Below are positions 9,829 to 19,873 of a DNA stretch of 34,758 bases, piece after piece. A program made the translations under genes and the position numbers. Each line of letters starts with the position of its first letter. The stretch's first letter is position 1. Source of the DNA: Welwitschia mirabilis (Eukaryota; Gnetophyta; Gnetopsida; Welwitschiales); contig JBOZIK010000001.1 in NCBI GenBank assembly GCA_051453625.1, forward strand, positions 5,751,206 through 5,785,963, written 5' to 3'. The notes below the pieces were generated by a model. It saw only the letters and a list, made by a program, of their open reading frames with translations. It was not told the DNA's origin and did not search any database.

Positions 9829-10620
9829 GATTTTCCAATAATATTTCCTTTTTAATGATGTTCAAAACTTGGTAAATATTGTTATTATAAACTCATCTAA
9901 ACAACTAAAATCAAACATTTTATATTTTAAATAATAATACATAATAATTTTAAAATTATGTTTAAGTATCATAACATTTACCACTTGAAAATAAAATCAC
10001 ATAAATATATATTTTTAAAAAAATAGATAAGATCTATGATGAACCATTTGCATAATCAAACAAGGACATAGAGATAAGTAATAATTCATTAAGTAAAATA
10101 TATTGGAGTATGAAATATATCATGAAAATCATAGTATTAAATTATTATAGAAGTGTGCCCAACTAAAAGTGATTGGTCTGTAAAATCTTCTCCATCCTTT
10201 TTGAATAGCATAAAAAAGGAGTATAGATTCAAGAGTCTGATGGTTCCCTTGCATATGTGCCTCCTTGGAAGTCTAGTACTCACCCTAAGTATGTGTCTCT
10301 TAGAGTTAGTAATTGTTGTTCTATAAAACATTTTTTAATAATAGTATAGATAAAGACGTCCACACTTTTTAAGATGTCTTTGTCAGAGACATCTACATAT
10401 ATGAAGACATCTACAATGAAAGTTCTAGAAATTTCAAAACGGTCTATGACTACTACAATTATAATAATACCACTTCGAAAAGATAAATATCAAGCACATA
10501 ATTTTAACTTTAACTACATCAAACTATATCTAATCATAATCTCAACTCATAAGATAAATACAATGTGGAGTTGAGAAATTAAGACATATTACTTGGTTTT
10601 TTACCTAATTAAGTAAGGCT
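9829..10620 (-). repeat. LTR-like segment between RNase H and the next LTR
   Basis: This is not present in the collinear LTR pair, yet it has LTR character. On the minus strand, GAGACACATACTTAGGGTGAGTACTAGACTTCC-type sequence (10260-10310) resembles the R/U5 part of the copia LTRs (TTAAGAATATCTAGAG...GTGTGAGTAGAAGC). Four AGACGTCY-type motifs sit within 60 bp (10354-10412). A 64-codon minus frame (10137-10331) spans it but shows no protein similarity and is probably chance. It could be a diverged LTR of another SIRE-type element or the real 3' LTR of copia-2. Confidence 0.45.
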
Positions 10621-10623
10621 CAA

Positions 10624-10640
10624 TCCCCAATTTTTTTCAT
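10624..10640 (-). other. Possible polypurine tract of copia-2
   Basis: The minus strand reads GAAAAAAATTGGGGATT just after the end of RNase H, which is the expected place and style for the plus-strand primer. Evidence is position and composition only. Confidence 0.35.
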
Positions 10641-11180
10641 AATTTTATATATTTTTTAGTACTTAGAGGTTTTGTAAATGTGTCTACAAGTTAATTATTT
10701 TTACTAATGTATTGCATTATAGTATCTCTATTCTAAACATGTTCTCTAAGAAAGTAATATCAAATCTTAATATGCTTGGTTCTTGAGTGTCATATAGAAT
10801 TTTTGGATATATTGATGGCACTCGTATTATCACAATAAATAGGAATGTTATTAGTGAAAAGATCAAAATCTTTTAATGTTTTCTTCATCCATAGAAGTTG
10901 TACACAATAACTTCCTCTAACAATATACTCAGTCTTGGCTATAGATAAAGCATTTGAGTTCTACTTCTTACTACTTCAAAATATTAGGAATTACCTATGC
11001 AAAAAGTAAGTTCCACTTGTACTTCTTTTGTCATCTTTATATCCTGCCCAATTTGCCTTACAATACCCTACAAAATCAAGTGAGAAGTAATCAAAAATTC
11101 TATTAACAACTATAAGATGTGATTATTTAGATCACTTTGATAGTGTGTATAAATTCTTATGCTTAGCATAATATCAGGTT
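10641..11180 (-). pseudogene. copia-2 RNase H
   Basis: RNase H removes the RNA strand after reverse transcription. The minus strand carries WAGYKDDKRSTSGTYFL near 11030, AKTEYIVRGSYCVQLLWMKK near 10890-10940, YCDNTSAINISKNSI near 10800-10835, then HSRTKHIKI and FLREHV near 10760. These are standard plant copia RNase H blocks, including the catalytic-type Asp in YCDNTSAI. The Ala of the usual AEYI block is changed and stops interrupt the frame. It follows RT directly and precedes the polypurine-like tract. Confidence 0.85.
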
Positions 11181-12042
11181 AGCTACTATAAGATATAATA
11201 GACTACTAATCATACCTCTGTATAGCTTTTGATCCACATTCTTATGGTTTTCATCTTTGTTCAGCTTGGTGTTTTAATTCATGGGAGTCTCCTTTTCTTT
11301 ACAATCATGTAAACCATGTTTGACTAACAAATTTTTAATATATTTAGCTTATAAATGTACCTTGCTTATTTTGCATAACTTGAAGTCTAAAGAAATTGCT
11401 CATTTCTTTCTTAACACTCATCTCAAACTCATCCTACATAATCTTAGCAAATTTATTATGCAAGGCTTTATTAGTGGCACTAAAAATAATATCATCTACA
11501 TAAATTTAAACAATAATAAAATATTTACCATCTTTTCTAATGAGTAATATCACATCTAATATACCTCTTTTGAAGTCGTTTTCAACCAAATGACTTGAGA
11601 GCTTTTCATACCAAGCTTTTAGACCTTGTTTAAGATCATAGAGAGGATTCTTTAATTTGAAAATATGATAATCTTTTTCTGAGATAATGAATCCATTTGG
11701 TTATTTAACATATACTTATTCTTGAATATTTCCATTGAAAAAAGAACTTTTAACATTCATTTGATAAAGTTTGAAATCTTTCATACAAGCAAAAAGCTAA
11801 AACCATTCTTATTAATTCCATATAAGCCATAGGAGAAAAGGTTTTTTTAAAGTTAATTCCTTTCTATTGATTGTAATCTTTTATTACTAGTCTTGCTTTA
11901 TTTCTAGTAACATTTCCATGCTCATCTATTTTATTTTTAAAAATCCACTTCATGTTAATAACTGGTCTATTAGAAGGTCTTGGAGTAAGTTCCCAAACAT
12001 TGCATCTTTCAAATTGATTAAGCTCTCTTACATAGAAACCAT
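11181..12042 (-). pseudogene. copia-2 reverse transcriptase with intact YVDD
   Basis: On the minus strand in order: MKWIFKNKIDEHGNVTRNKA near 11900-11960, RLVIKDYNQ*KGINF near 11860, FSPMAYMELIRMVLAF near 11800, EDKIF-like sequence after IHYL near 11690, IYVDDIIFSATNKALHNKFA (YVDD at 11491-11502), and EFEMSVKKEMSNFFRLQV near 11420. The catalytic YVDD is preserved, but Gln-to-stop changes (YNQ*, VK*P) and frameshifts make the copy inactive. Its motif wording is close to SIRE-lineage RTs known from other plants. Confidence 0.88.
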
Positions 12043-12460
12043 CTAATGTTCATCATTTTCTACTTCTTTGAAAGTTCTAGGTTCAAGTTTAGAGATATAA
12101 TTTGCATAACCACAAAATTCTTTAGTATGACTTCCAATTTGAATGCCTTCATAAGGACTTCCTATAATGTTGCCTGTTGAGTGCCTCTTTTTAAACTTAT
12201 CATGCTTGATAGATTTTTCTTTTCTAATTCTTCTTCTTTTTTCCTTTACTATTAACTTGAACTTACAATTGTCTAAAGGGTTGAATAATTTATCCAAGAG
12301 TATAACCATTTTCCACATTCATAGGATTTGATTGAATACCACCTGTTTTAACACTTATCATTTCTTCAACTACATATGTTTTGATATTGTACACCTTATA
12401 CACCAAATTTTCTTCAATTGTTTCTTTTATTTAAAATAAGTCACTTTGAACCAAATATAT
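12043..12460 (-). pseudogene. copia-2 linker between integrase/SH3 and RT
   Basis: A 91-codon open minus frame ends with YISKLEPRTFKEVENDEH, the family's conserved lead-in to RT (usual form EP..F.EA..D..W..AM.EEL.QF). The first part is Lys/Arg-rich and low in conservation, as in other copia linkers. The next bases continue in frame to the RT lead-in (ELNQFERC near 12010). It is a polyprotein fragment and not an independent gene. Confidence 0.75.
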
Positions 12461-13335
12461 AAAGGTAATAAACAAAATGTTTATGCTTGATCATAACTCA
12501 TATGAAGTTTTAGAAGTAAATCTTCTTTTCAGAACTCTATTAGAAACATAAAAGGCTATATTAATTGCTTCTACCTAAAACTAATATGATACCTTTTTGG
12601 CATCCATCACTATCCTTGTCATATCATTGAGAACTCTATTCTTTCTTTTAGCTACTCTATTTTGTTGGGGAATTCTTGGAACAGAGAATTAAAATAGAAT
12701 TTTAAATTATTCAAAAAATTCTTTGAATTTTGTATATTTGAAATTGATACCATCATCACTTTTTATCATTTTCATTCTATATTCCTTTTAATTTTGCAAC
12801 TTGATGCACAACTCAGAAAAATCATTAATAGCCTTATCCTTATGTGCAAGGAAGGCTACCCATGTAAAATGAGAAAAATTATCTACAATTGTCAAATAAT
12901 ATATTTTCTTACCTAATTGTTTTATAAATGAAGGACCAACAATGTCTGAATGTAAGAGATATAATGAACATTTAGTATAGATAATACTTTTCTTACCAAA
13001 TTTTACCTTTGTCTACTTCTCTTTTTAATATGCTTTATAGATTTGCTTATTAATGTTTTCAAACTTGGGAATTACTCTTACTAATTCCTTTATAGACAAG
13101 ATTTTGAAAAGATCTTTATTCACATGACTAAGTTTTCTGTATCATAGCTCTACTATATCTATTTTACTAAGAAAACACTTGGTTCTATTATTAGATATAT
13201 CTTACAATGTAGTGATGTAAAAATTTTATTTTCTTACTTTAGCAAATAATACTTTAGTAGTATTTTATTATCTTATGACATAATCATTTTTTATAGACAT
13301 AATAGAAAAAGTTGCATCACAGAGTTAACTTATAC
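12461..13335 (-). pseudogene. copia-2 integrase, catalytic Glu lost
   Basis: The minus strand shows HMTK/LSHVNKDLFK-type zinc-domain remnants near 13110-13140, then the core: a segment equivalent to the family's VDDYSR.TWV..L..K near 12860-12900, YRMKMIKSDDGINFKYTKF near 12740-12790, and VPRIPQQNRVAKRKNRVLND near 12620-12680. The second Asp (KSDDG) is kept, while the catalytic Glu of the family motif QNGVVERKNR is Lys (NRVAKRKNR), a G-to-A change. The SH3-like segment follows at about 12480-12560, close to its copia-1 counterpart. Frameshifts and stops are frequent. Confidence 0.8.
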
Positions 13336-13339
13336 TTAA

Positions 13340-13580
13340 GATATTATGTTGCAAACCTTCTATGAAAAATACATCTTTTACCTCCAATAAATTACCTCCT
13401 CCAATGGTGTCAATGCCTTTGATTGATGCTTTTGTGTTATATTTAAAAGATATAACTCCCTTATCTTATTCCACCAAGGTGTTAAAGTTGGATTTAGCTC
13501 CAGTCATGTGTCTTGATCATCTACTGTCAACATATCATACATGCTTCTTTAATGCTCTGAGTGTTATTTGAGATATAAGT
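13340..13580 (-). pseudogene. copia-2 aspartic protease, DSG altered to DSR
   Basis: The minus strand reads KKHV*YVDSR*SRHMTGAKS. Relative to the family form WYLDSGCSRHMTG, Trp is a stop, the active-site D-S-G is D-S-R (GGA to AGA) and the next Cys codon is a stop. The frame goes on with ASIKGIDTIGGGNLLEVKDV and FFIEGLQHNI, which are the flap and the family's V..V.GL.HNLLS region. The plus-strand open frame over the same bases is a shadow. Confidence 0.8.
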
Positions 13581-14434
13581 ATTAGTTTTAATTTTAATAT
13601 CCATATTTTTCTAGTTTGTCCTTAACAAAATGTTATATCATCCTACTTAGCCTTTTGGCATTATCAGAATAATATCATATTCTAATTCTCATTGGATATC
13701 TGTAATGATAATGACCTATATTATAACAATCATAATAAATAATATTGTTTGTATGCATAAAGTGTTGATACCTCAGCTTAAAGTTCTATTTTTTAAATAA
13801 GAAGGCTAAAGTACTTGTTGTAGGTTTAATGTGTCTCAAGCCACTTTTATCATTTGATCATATACATTATAAAAGCATAACATTCAAGGTCTCTTTCCCT
13901 TCATCATTGATCTTCTTTGAATTAGATAGTTCTTATATTACAAACTTCAATTCACATATTAGTCTACTAATCTTAACTCTAAGAGCTGATTTTTCTAAAG
14001 ATAATTTATTATTGATATTCTTTTCTTGTTCATAACATTCTTTATGGGAATGAAATAATGTTTTCATTTTAATACATACTTTTCTAGTTTAATACACTCT
14101 TCAAAAATTAGTTCATACCTCTCTTTAAGATCCAAATATGTGTTTTCTTTGCTATCTGTTTCATCTTCTTCTCCTATCTCATCTTTTTCTTCTTGAGAAT
14201 GTGCAATGGCCATGAGAGTATGGTAGGTTTCTTCATTAGATAATTTTCTTTCTATTGTAATTTTTGAAATTCTTTATTCTTTATTTCTCGAACTCTAAAA
14301 CTCATATGATTGTAAGAACATCTATATCCTTAGTTTCTAATAGGCATAGTTTATCCATTTGAAGAGTGAAGGTTTAATGGATGGCATCCCTTTCATTGTT
14401 TACTCAAGGAAGTTACTTCTTTTCATGAGTACCC
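13581..14434 (-). pseudogene. copia-2 gag remnant, N-terminus missing
   Basis: Only the C-terminal part of gag is visible. The minus strand reads TYHTLMAIAHSQEEKDEIGE and continues as an acidic, Lys/Glu-rich segment with heptad-like spacing (LDLKERYELIFEECIKLEKY), which looks like a coiled coil. It is followed near 13700-13740 by YYDCYNIGHYHYRY. That last motif has exact C-X2-C-X4-H-X4-C spacing, but Cys 1 and Cys 3 are Tyr. Only about 200 bp separate the PBS from the acidic segment, where copia-1 has about 1.2 kb of gag, so a deletion removed the capsid part. Confidence 0.65.
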
Positions 14435-14446
14435 ACTCTAATACCA
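14435..14446 (-). promoter_or_regulatory. Primer-binding site of copia-2
   Basis: The minus strand reads TGGTATTAGAGT, two transitions from TGGTATCAGAGC, the site complementary to the 3' end of initiator methionine tRNA in many plant LTR elements. It lies two bases from the LTR end and upstream of gag, fixing the element's orientation. Confidence 0.75.
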
Positions 14447-14448
14447 CC

Positions 14449-15812
14449 TAAGAATAAATTAACTTAGAGAGAAGAAATGAATGAGTTCCACCAAATAAAA
14501 TCTAGATCAAATAATAAAATGAAAATGTATAATAAGATACCTTAGCAAGATAATGTGGTTTTCTAACCTAGGTATTTTCACATATAGAGGGTAGTTTCTA
14601 GTCATAACTCTAGATATTCTTAACCTATAAGAAAATTGTGGTTTCCTAATATACCATCAATCTTATAAAAAATTAGAGTTTTCTTGTAAGATAGCACTCT
14701 CTTTCCCTCAAAGAAATAATGGTTTTCTGGATCACCAATAACCTTTACCACAAACAAGTACTCATAGGAATAACCTTAAATGCACATCCATATAAGGGTT
14801 AACTTACAATGTGTTTAGTATTCAAGAATGAACTTTACCATAATATTTAACAATAAGATATTTTATAAAGTCAAATCAAAAGTGTAAAATAATAATAAGC
14901 CTATTGAGATAGCTATAATAAAGATTTTAGATTCTTAATGTTATTGTTATTGTCACAAGTACAAACGAAGAATACCAAAATGAAGATTCAAGAGCAAATA
15001 ATAATAGTAGTACTAGCTCCTTTACAATGATGCCTTGATTCTTTATGAGAAGTGTCATTAGTAATGCAAGATTCATTTTGATGTTGATCATTGAGAGCTA
15101 AGAAATCTCTATATTTCTGATTAATCAATAAAGTGCCAAAAGTTCTTCTTATATTTGTGACATTGAGGCTTTATAAGGTTAAAGAAGAACTAGAAATTTG
15201 AGCTTGAAAAATAGCCATTTGATTCTATAACTATCATATAATGGATAGCTAACATTTATGCTTTTGGGCACATAACTTTAATTTTAATCAACATAATTTT
15301 AGTACAAAATGTCTTCAATTTTTTTATATGTCTTCATATCTTGATTTTTGTAGACTTCTCTAGTCAAGTTGTCTAGATTCTAATGAATTTTACTCTATAG
15401 TATCCTTGGACCTTTATGATTATGACTCTATGATGTACAAGTTCATAGCTCATCTAAAATGTTAGATATTAGTAAAAAATAAAATTGACTTTGTCATTCA
15501 TTTTAGGTTAGTATAGACATCATCAAACATGTAGAGATCTTCAATTATGTCAAGTTCAAATTTTAATTTAGTCTTCTTAAATATGGTAGTTATCTTTTAG
15601 CCTATGACTTTAATTCTAATACATTCAAGTTGTCTTCATATTTTTAGACATTTTTACTTGAGATGTATTAAATTTTCTATATGTTTTCCTTTTTGTAAGA
15701 TGTTTCCTCTAAAGATCTATCATAATCTAGTATCTATCAAGATCTACTGTTCCTCTAATAACCTATCTACATAATGACATAAAATATTTGATAAGTGGAA
15801 TCATCAAAACTA
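14449..15812 (-). repeat. 5' LTR of copia-2
   Basis: This is collinear with 8434-9828 and directly adjoins the PBS. On the minus strand it starts near TTTTGATGATTCCACTTATC (about 15810) and ends ...TTATTCTTA. It contains a TATA-like word (CCCTTATATGGATGTG, 14782-14797) and decayed AGATGTCT-type motifs at 15300-15670. The two LTRs differ at many sites and by small indels, which means an old insertion. No target-site duplication could be read. Confidence 0.75.
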
Positions 15813-16045
15813 TATTTTTAAATGAATGTCTTCTTTACCTTTATCTTAGTAAGATAATTATTCAAAAATTTTTAAATATCATGTAATAGTTAAAAATGGC
15901 TAAGTTTTGATCATTTAGAGATTCATTAATTTTTTGCTATAGATGTCTTTGACATAGTTAATATCTTTGTTAGTTTAATGTCTTCAACTTAAAATATGTC
16001 TTTAATCAAATTATTTAGATTTTAAAAAGAAAAAAAACTTTAACT
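15813..16045. other. Unassigned AT-rich spacer, possibly extended LTR
   Basis: Weak similarity to 9829-9900 (TAATRATTCAAAA...TAAATAT) suggests homology with the other LTR flank extends a little further. It contains one perfect AGATGTCT (15941-15948) and several ATGTCTT words. No coding similarity. Confidence 0.35.
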
Positions 16046-16245
16046 ACTATATCTCTAATCCTTAGTATAATGACCCCAAAATTTCTACAGTTGAAAATCT
16101 TAAAGCTTAATGCTCTAGTACCAACTTTAACACCCCAAAAATCCTACAGTTAAAAATCTTCAACTTGAAACTCTGATATCAAAATGTAATGATCCAATTT
16201 TTGTGCTTAAAATTTTCTTCTAGATCGATACTAAAATGTAATTGT
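16046..16245 (-). repeat. Tandem array of ~58 bp PBS-bearing units (minus orientation)
   Basis: On the minus strand, four units each begin with a PBS-like word: about 16223-16236 (TTTTAGTATCGATC), 16170-16181 (TGATATCAGAGT), 16112-16123 (TGGTACTAGAGC) and 16053-16064 (TAAGGATTAGAG). The spacing is 55-59 bp. After each of the middle two PBS words comes ...GAAGATTTTTAACTGTAG or a close variant, then a TTTTGGGGTGTTA or TTTTGGGGTCATTA end resembling an LTR terminus. The units are the same family as the plus-strand array at 20287-20604. Confidence 0.75.
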
Positions 16246-17071
16246 AATATAGTTTTTTAATGATTAAAACTTATTTGTTGAAATATTTCTTTTATCTAAG
16301 TACTAGGGTTTATTTGAATAATGGCTTACATTTTAATATGTTTAAAACATACCCTTTTAGAATATAAGGGTTAAGAAATTCAGACTTCATTAAGGAAAAG
16401 AAGATATATCTTCAAAGTAATCATTATAATTTGTCAATGAAATCTCTTAGGTAGTTTCTACTAATTCTATGCTTAGAATAGAAATAATAGCACTACATGG
16501 AATAAAAATAATAGAATTACAATATATTCCTTTAATCAATATGAAATCAACATCTAAAAAAATTCCTTTGCAAAATAAACTATTATAACAAATTCTTAAT
16601 TTACAGATCGCCAAATGAGGTAGTGGGCTTCACAAATCACCAAATGAGGCAGTGAAGTTAAATATTANNNNNNNNNNNNNNNNNNNNNNNNNNNNNNNNN
16701 NNNNNNNNNNNNNNNNNNNNNNNNNNNNNNNNNNNNNNNNNNNNNNNNNNNNNNNNNNNNNNNNNNNNNNNNNNNNNNNNNNNNNNNNNNNNNNNNNNNN
16801 NNNNNNNNNNNNNNNNNNNNNNNNNNNNNNNNNNNNNTCTTGATCTTTGAAGTATCTTGCTAAAATACCTATTCTTATCTGGGCCATAATGGAAGCTATG
16901 AGATTTTCACAGTTCTCATCCATATCTTTTTGTGACAAGTGATAAATCTGGAGTCTAATTGTTAAAATTTCATGAGTTCATGATGGATCATTGGATTTAT
17001 ATTGGTGGAAAAATCTTCTGATTATTGTATCTTATTGAGCTATTGGAGTTAATTACTTGAACTCATGAATA
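16246..17071. other. Unresolved segment with a 29 bp duplication and an N gap
   Basis: An AT-rich stretch that, by the orientation of the adjacent PBS array, could be LTR sequence. A 29 bp unit is duplicated: ATCGCCAAATGAGGTAGTG at 16607 and ATCACCAAATGAGGCAGTG at 16636. Positions 16668-16837 are N. After the gap, the minus strand reads a short frame (16840-16938, MSQKDMDENCENLIASIMAQ) that I do not recognise. Confidence 0.35.
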
Positions 17072-17622
17072 NNNNNNNNNNNNNNNNNNNNNNNNNNNNN
17101 NNNNNNNNNNNNNNNNNNNNNNNNNNNNNNNNNNNNNNNNNNNNNNNNNNNNNNNNNNNNNNNNNNNNNNNNNNNNNNNNNNNNNNNNNNNNNNNNNNNN
17201 NNNNNNNNNNNNNNNNNNNNNNNNNNNNNNNNNNNNNNNNNNNNNNNNNNNNNNNNNNNNNNNNNNNNNNNNNNNNNNNNNNNNNNNNNNNNNNNNNNNN
17301 NNNNNNNNNNNNNNNNNNNNNNNNNNNNNNNNNNNNNNNNNNNNNNNNNNNNNNNNNNNNNNNNNNNNNNNNNNNNNNNNNNNNNNNNNNNNNNNNNNNN
17401 NNNNNNNNNNNNNNNNNNNNNNNNNNNNNNNNNNNNNNNNNNNNNNNNNNNNNNNNNNNNNNNNNNNNNNNNNNNNNNNNNNNNNNNNNNNNNNNNNNNN
17501 NNNNNNNNNNNNNNNNNNNNNNNNNNNNNNNNNNNNNNNNNNNNNNNNNNNNNNNNNNNNNNNNNNNNNNNNNNNNNNNNNNNNNNNNNNNNNNNNNNNN
17601 NNNNNNNNNNNNNNNNNNNNNN
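17072..17622. other. Assembly gap (N run)
   Basis: All positions are N. Confidence 0.98.
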
Positions 17623-18203
17623 AACGGCCCATTTAAAATGTAACTGCCATTATATTATTAATTATTTTTAGCAACACATAATTAATTTTGTTCTAAGCCT
17701 GTGTGTGTTTTTTTCTGGTCAAATTTTTCGCTAACCTTCATATTTCTCTTAGCTGCTTTTATTGCATTTTTGCTTATGTGCCTTCTTCGTAAAATCTCAT
17801 ATGTGGTTACCTTCTATAATGTGATCTTGTTTGTACATTATCTTCCTCTTTTTTTAATGTATTTTTATCTCAATGTTTTTCTTTCTCTTGTGCATCAGCC
17901 GATCGTTCCTCCTTAAGAAACATATTCTTCTCCCTATCGGAATCAGTAACTGTCTTTTGTTTGATAAAAGTTTAAATGTGTCAAAACATAACTTTTAAAA
18001 AGTATTTTTATAAAAATGAGCTTAATCCATACCTTTAAGGTAAAACCTACATGTTTCTAATCAAAAACATAGTCCGTTTTATCATTTTCCAATGTTTCAC
18101 TTTACTGTTTCGAATTCTTATTCTTTTTTTAAAAAAAAAAGTCTTGAACATAACTTTTTAAACATATTTTTATGAATCCGAGCTTAATCCGTACCTTTTA
18201 GAG
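17623..18203. other. T-rich segment with a ~62 bp direct repeat
   Basis: A unit with ACATAACTTTTWAA..TATTTTTAT..A...GAGCTTAATCC occurs at 17980-18043 and again at 18141-18203, about 162 bp apart, the second copy running into a gap. A 71-codon plus frame at 17701-17916 is hydrophobic only because the DNA is T-rich; no family is recognised. 18204-18303 is N. Confidence 0.45.
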
Positions 18204-18303
18204 NNNNNNNNNNNNNNNNNNNNNNNNNNNNNNNNNNNNNNNNNNNNNNNNNNNNNNNNNNNNNNNNNNNNNNNNNNNNNNNNNNNNNNNNNNNNNNNNN
18301 NNN

Positions 18304-18539
18304 AAGTTGTATAGCAATATCTCATTAGAAAACCTTAATACGAACTCATGCTTTTCTTAAATCTATTTATCTTTAATAATTTATCCTTAAATATGGATAT
18401 GAGACCTTCCCTCCTATCCAAAGTAATTTAGACCCAAGAAAAAGAAATTATTCCTCCTCTTTAAAAGTTATTAAGGATTGAAGAATGGGCTTTAAGTAAT
18501 AAGGGGGAAGTTAGCAAAAGTTAAGGGCCTTGTGTATGT
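18304..18539. other. Unassigned sequence, nothing recognised
   Basis: No coding similarity, repeat or RNA signal was found. Confidence 0.35.
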
Positions 18540-18702
18540 TTTTCCTCCAGTTATAATTATTATATTACCATTAGATAATAAAATTTAATGGAAGAGAGGA
18601 GTATTAGTTAACAAAAATTTATGCCATTTCATTCATAATGGGGTTTGAACCCACACCCTTTCTCATCTTGTAACTTCCACTTACCACTAAGCTATTGATC
18701 TA
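18540..18702 (-). mobile_element. tRNA-derived SINE-like element (minus)
   Basis: On the minus strand the head carries an RNA polymerase III A box, TAGCTTAGTGGTAA (18694 to 18681), and about 30 bp on a B box, GGGTTCAAACCC (18652 to 18641). This spacing is typical of tRNA-like heads. The body that follows contains AAATTTTTGTT and CTCCTCTCTT, also found behind the plus-strand head at 19880. There is no foldable acceptor stem, so it is not a tRNA gene. The left end is uncertain. Confidence 0.6.
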
Positions 18703-19865
18703 TTATTAAACAAAACAACATTACCACCTCATTTGAACTTAATGTTGGAATGTTTAATGGTTAATGCAAAAAAAGAGGAATTTTTGCTAAGCATTATGAC
18801 GCTCCTGCATTAAGAAACTCCAACGCATCATTAAAAAACTCCAACTTGTTATTTCAGTTCTGGGCTGAACGTCTATAGCTTCTGATGAGCCATAGGAGAG
18901 ATGGAAGAGAGGGTAGATTGTAAAGGATGTAGGAACTATTGTATGCCATTCAAATTTGTCCTTTGATGAAATGTTTTGCTGAAAATGCCTCTCTAACTTT
19001 CATTTGCCAAGAAAAATGCCTAGCCACTGCAATGCCTCTCTAGATTTCAATTGCCAAGAAAACAAATGCCCAGCCCTGAAATGTCTCTAATCGAATCACA
19101 CCTGAATGTTCTTGTCCATAAATATGCTTGAATCATGTGTTTTTCTTCCAATGTTTCAGTTTCATTCATGTGTTATGATACATAAATCATGCCAATAGTT
19201 AAATTTTTTTTGTGTGTTTCAGCTCTGTTTTCTCAATGAACACTTTTAATTATGTTTTGTAAACACCTTCCAGCATTTAGTGAAATTGTATTAAGCTGAA
19301 TCATCTTTTTTTCTTTCCAATGCACTTCTTCCTGCAAAACACCACTCCTTCTTAAAGATCTTCTTATTGATTAAACATATTCTTTCATGCATTCAAGGTC
19401 TATGGATTTTCTCCCAGCTAAAATGTTTTAAAAACCATTCGCTATCAATAAAATGCCCAAAACTACACATAAATTCTTCCTTGTGATTCCGTTAAAGAAG
19501 GGGGCACTTATCTAATTGATTAAACACCCTAGATTAGAAACACCTTTTTTCCCCTATTTAAATTAAACCAATGCATTTCATGCTAGTGATTCATTCTTCT
19601 TTTATTTGGGCATTTCATACTTAGCCTTCCTCCATTTTTTTTTCTCATAGTGTTTGATAACGACCTCCTTACATTCTTTGTGTAGTGCTATTTTCTAATC
19701 GTAATTAATCCTTGGTTGCATTCTTGTATTCGCTTTGGACTCGCATTCATTCAAGTGCGCTATCGCCATTGAAATTCTGACACTGTTTAAGTATGAAGAA
19801 ACCCTATCTTCCTTACAGAATGTTCAACGTTCATAATAGATATTATTTTACGTTTAATTGTTTAT
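18703..19865. other. Least repetitive part of the window; a 47 bp tandem duplication
   Basis: Base composition is more balanced and no transposon protein is seen. AATGCCTCTCTA..TTTCA.TTGCCAAGAAAA at 18984 is repeated at 19031, and a third start (AATGTCTCTAA) follows near 19080, giving about 2.3 units of period 47-49. No convincing exon, promoter or RNA gene was found. It could be host intergenic DNA or an unrecognised LTR. Confidence 0.4.
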
Positions 19866-19873
19866 AGCATTGA

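Larger units (their letters stand above)
8434..15812 (-). mobile_element. Ty1/copia SIRE-like element 'copia-2' with two LTRs
   Basis: A full-order copia element on the minus strand: LTR (14449-15812), PBS (14435-14446), gag remnant, protease, integrase, SH3-like/linker, RT, RNase H, polypurine-like tract (about 10624-10640), and a second homologous LTR (8434-9828). The RT/RNase H sequence (IYVDDIIFSATNKALHNKFA and EFEMSVKKEMSNFFRLQV) resembles SIRE/Maximus-lineage elements. Between RNase H and the second LTR lies 0.8 kb of LTR-like DNA not expected in a simple element, so this may be a composite. Its gag N-terminus is missing and all frames are broken. Confidence 0.7.

Noticed and set aside
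10137-10331. 64-codon minus frame, basic
   Set aside because: It falls in LTR-like sequence with R/U5 words; no domain recognised.
17701-17916. 71-codon hydrophobic, membrane-protein-like frame
   Set aside because: The hydrophobicity follows from T-rich DNA; no family match or neighbouring gene signals.
18878-18980. C/D-box snoRNA (TGATGA ... CTGA)
   Set aside because: The spacing is too long, there is no terminal stem and no D'/C' pair; the words are common by chance.
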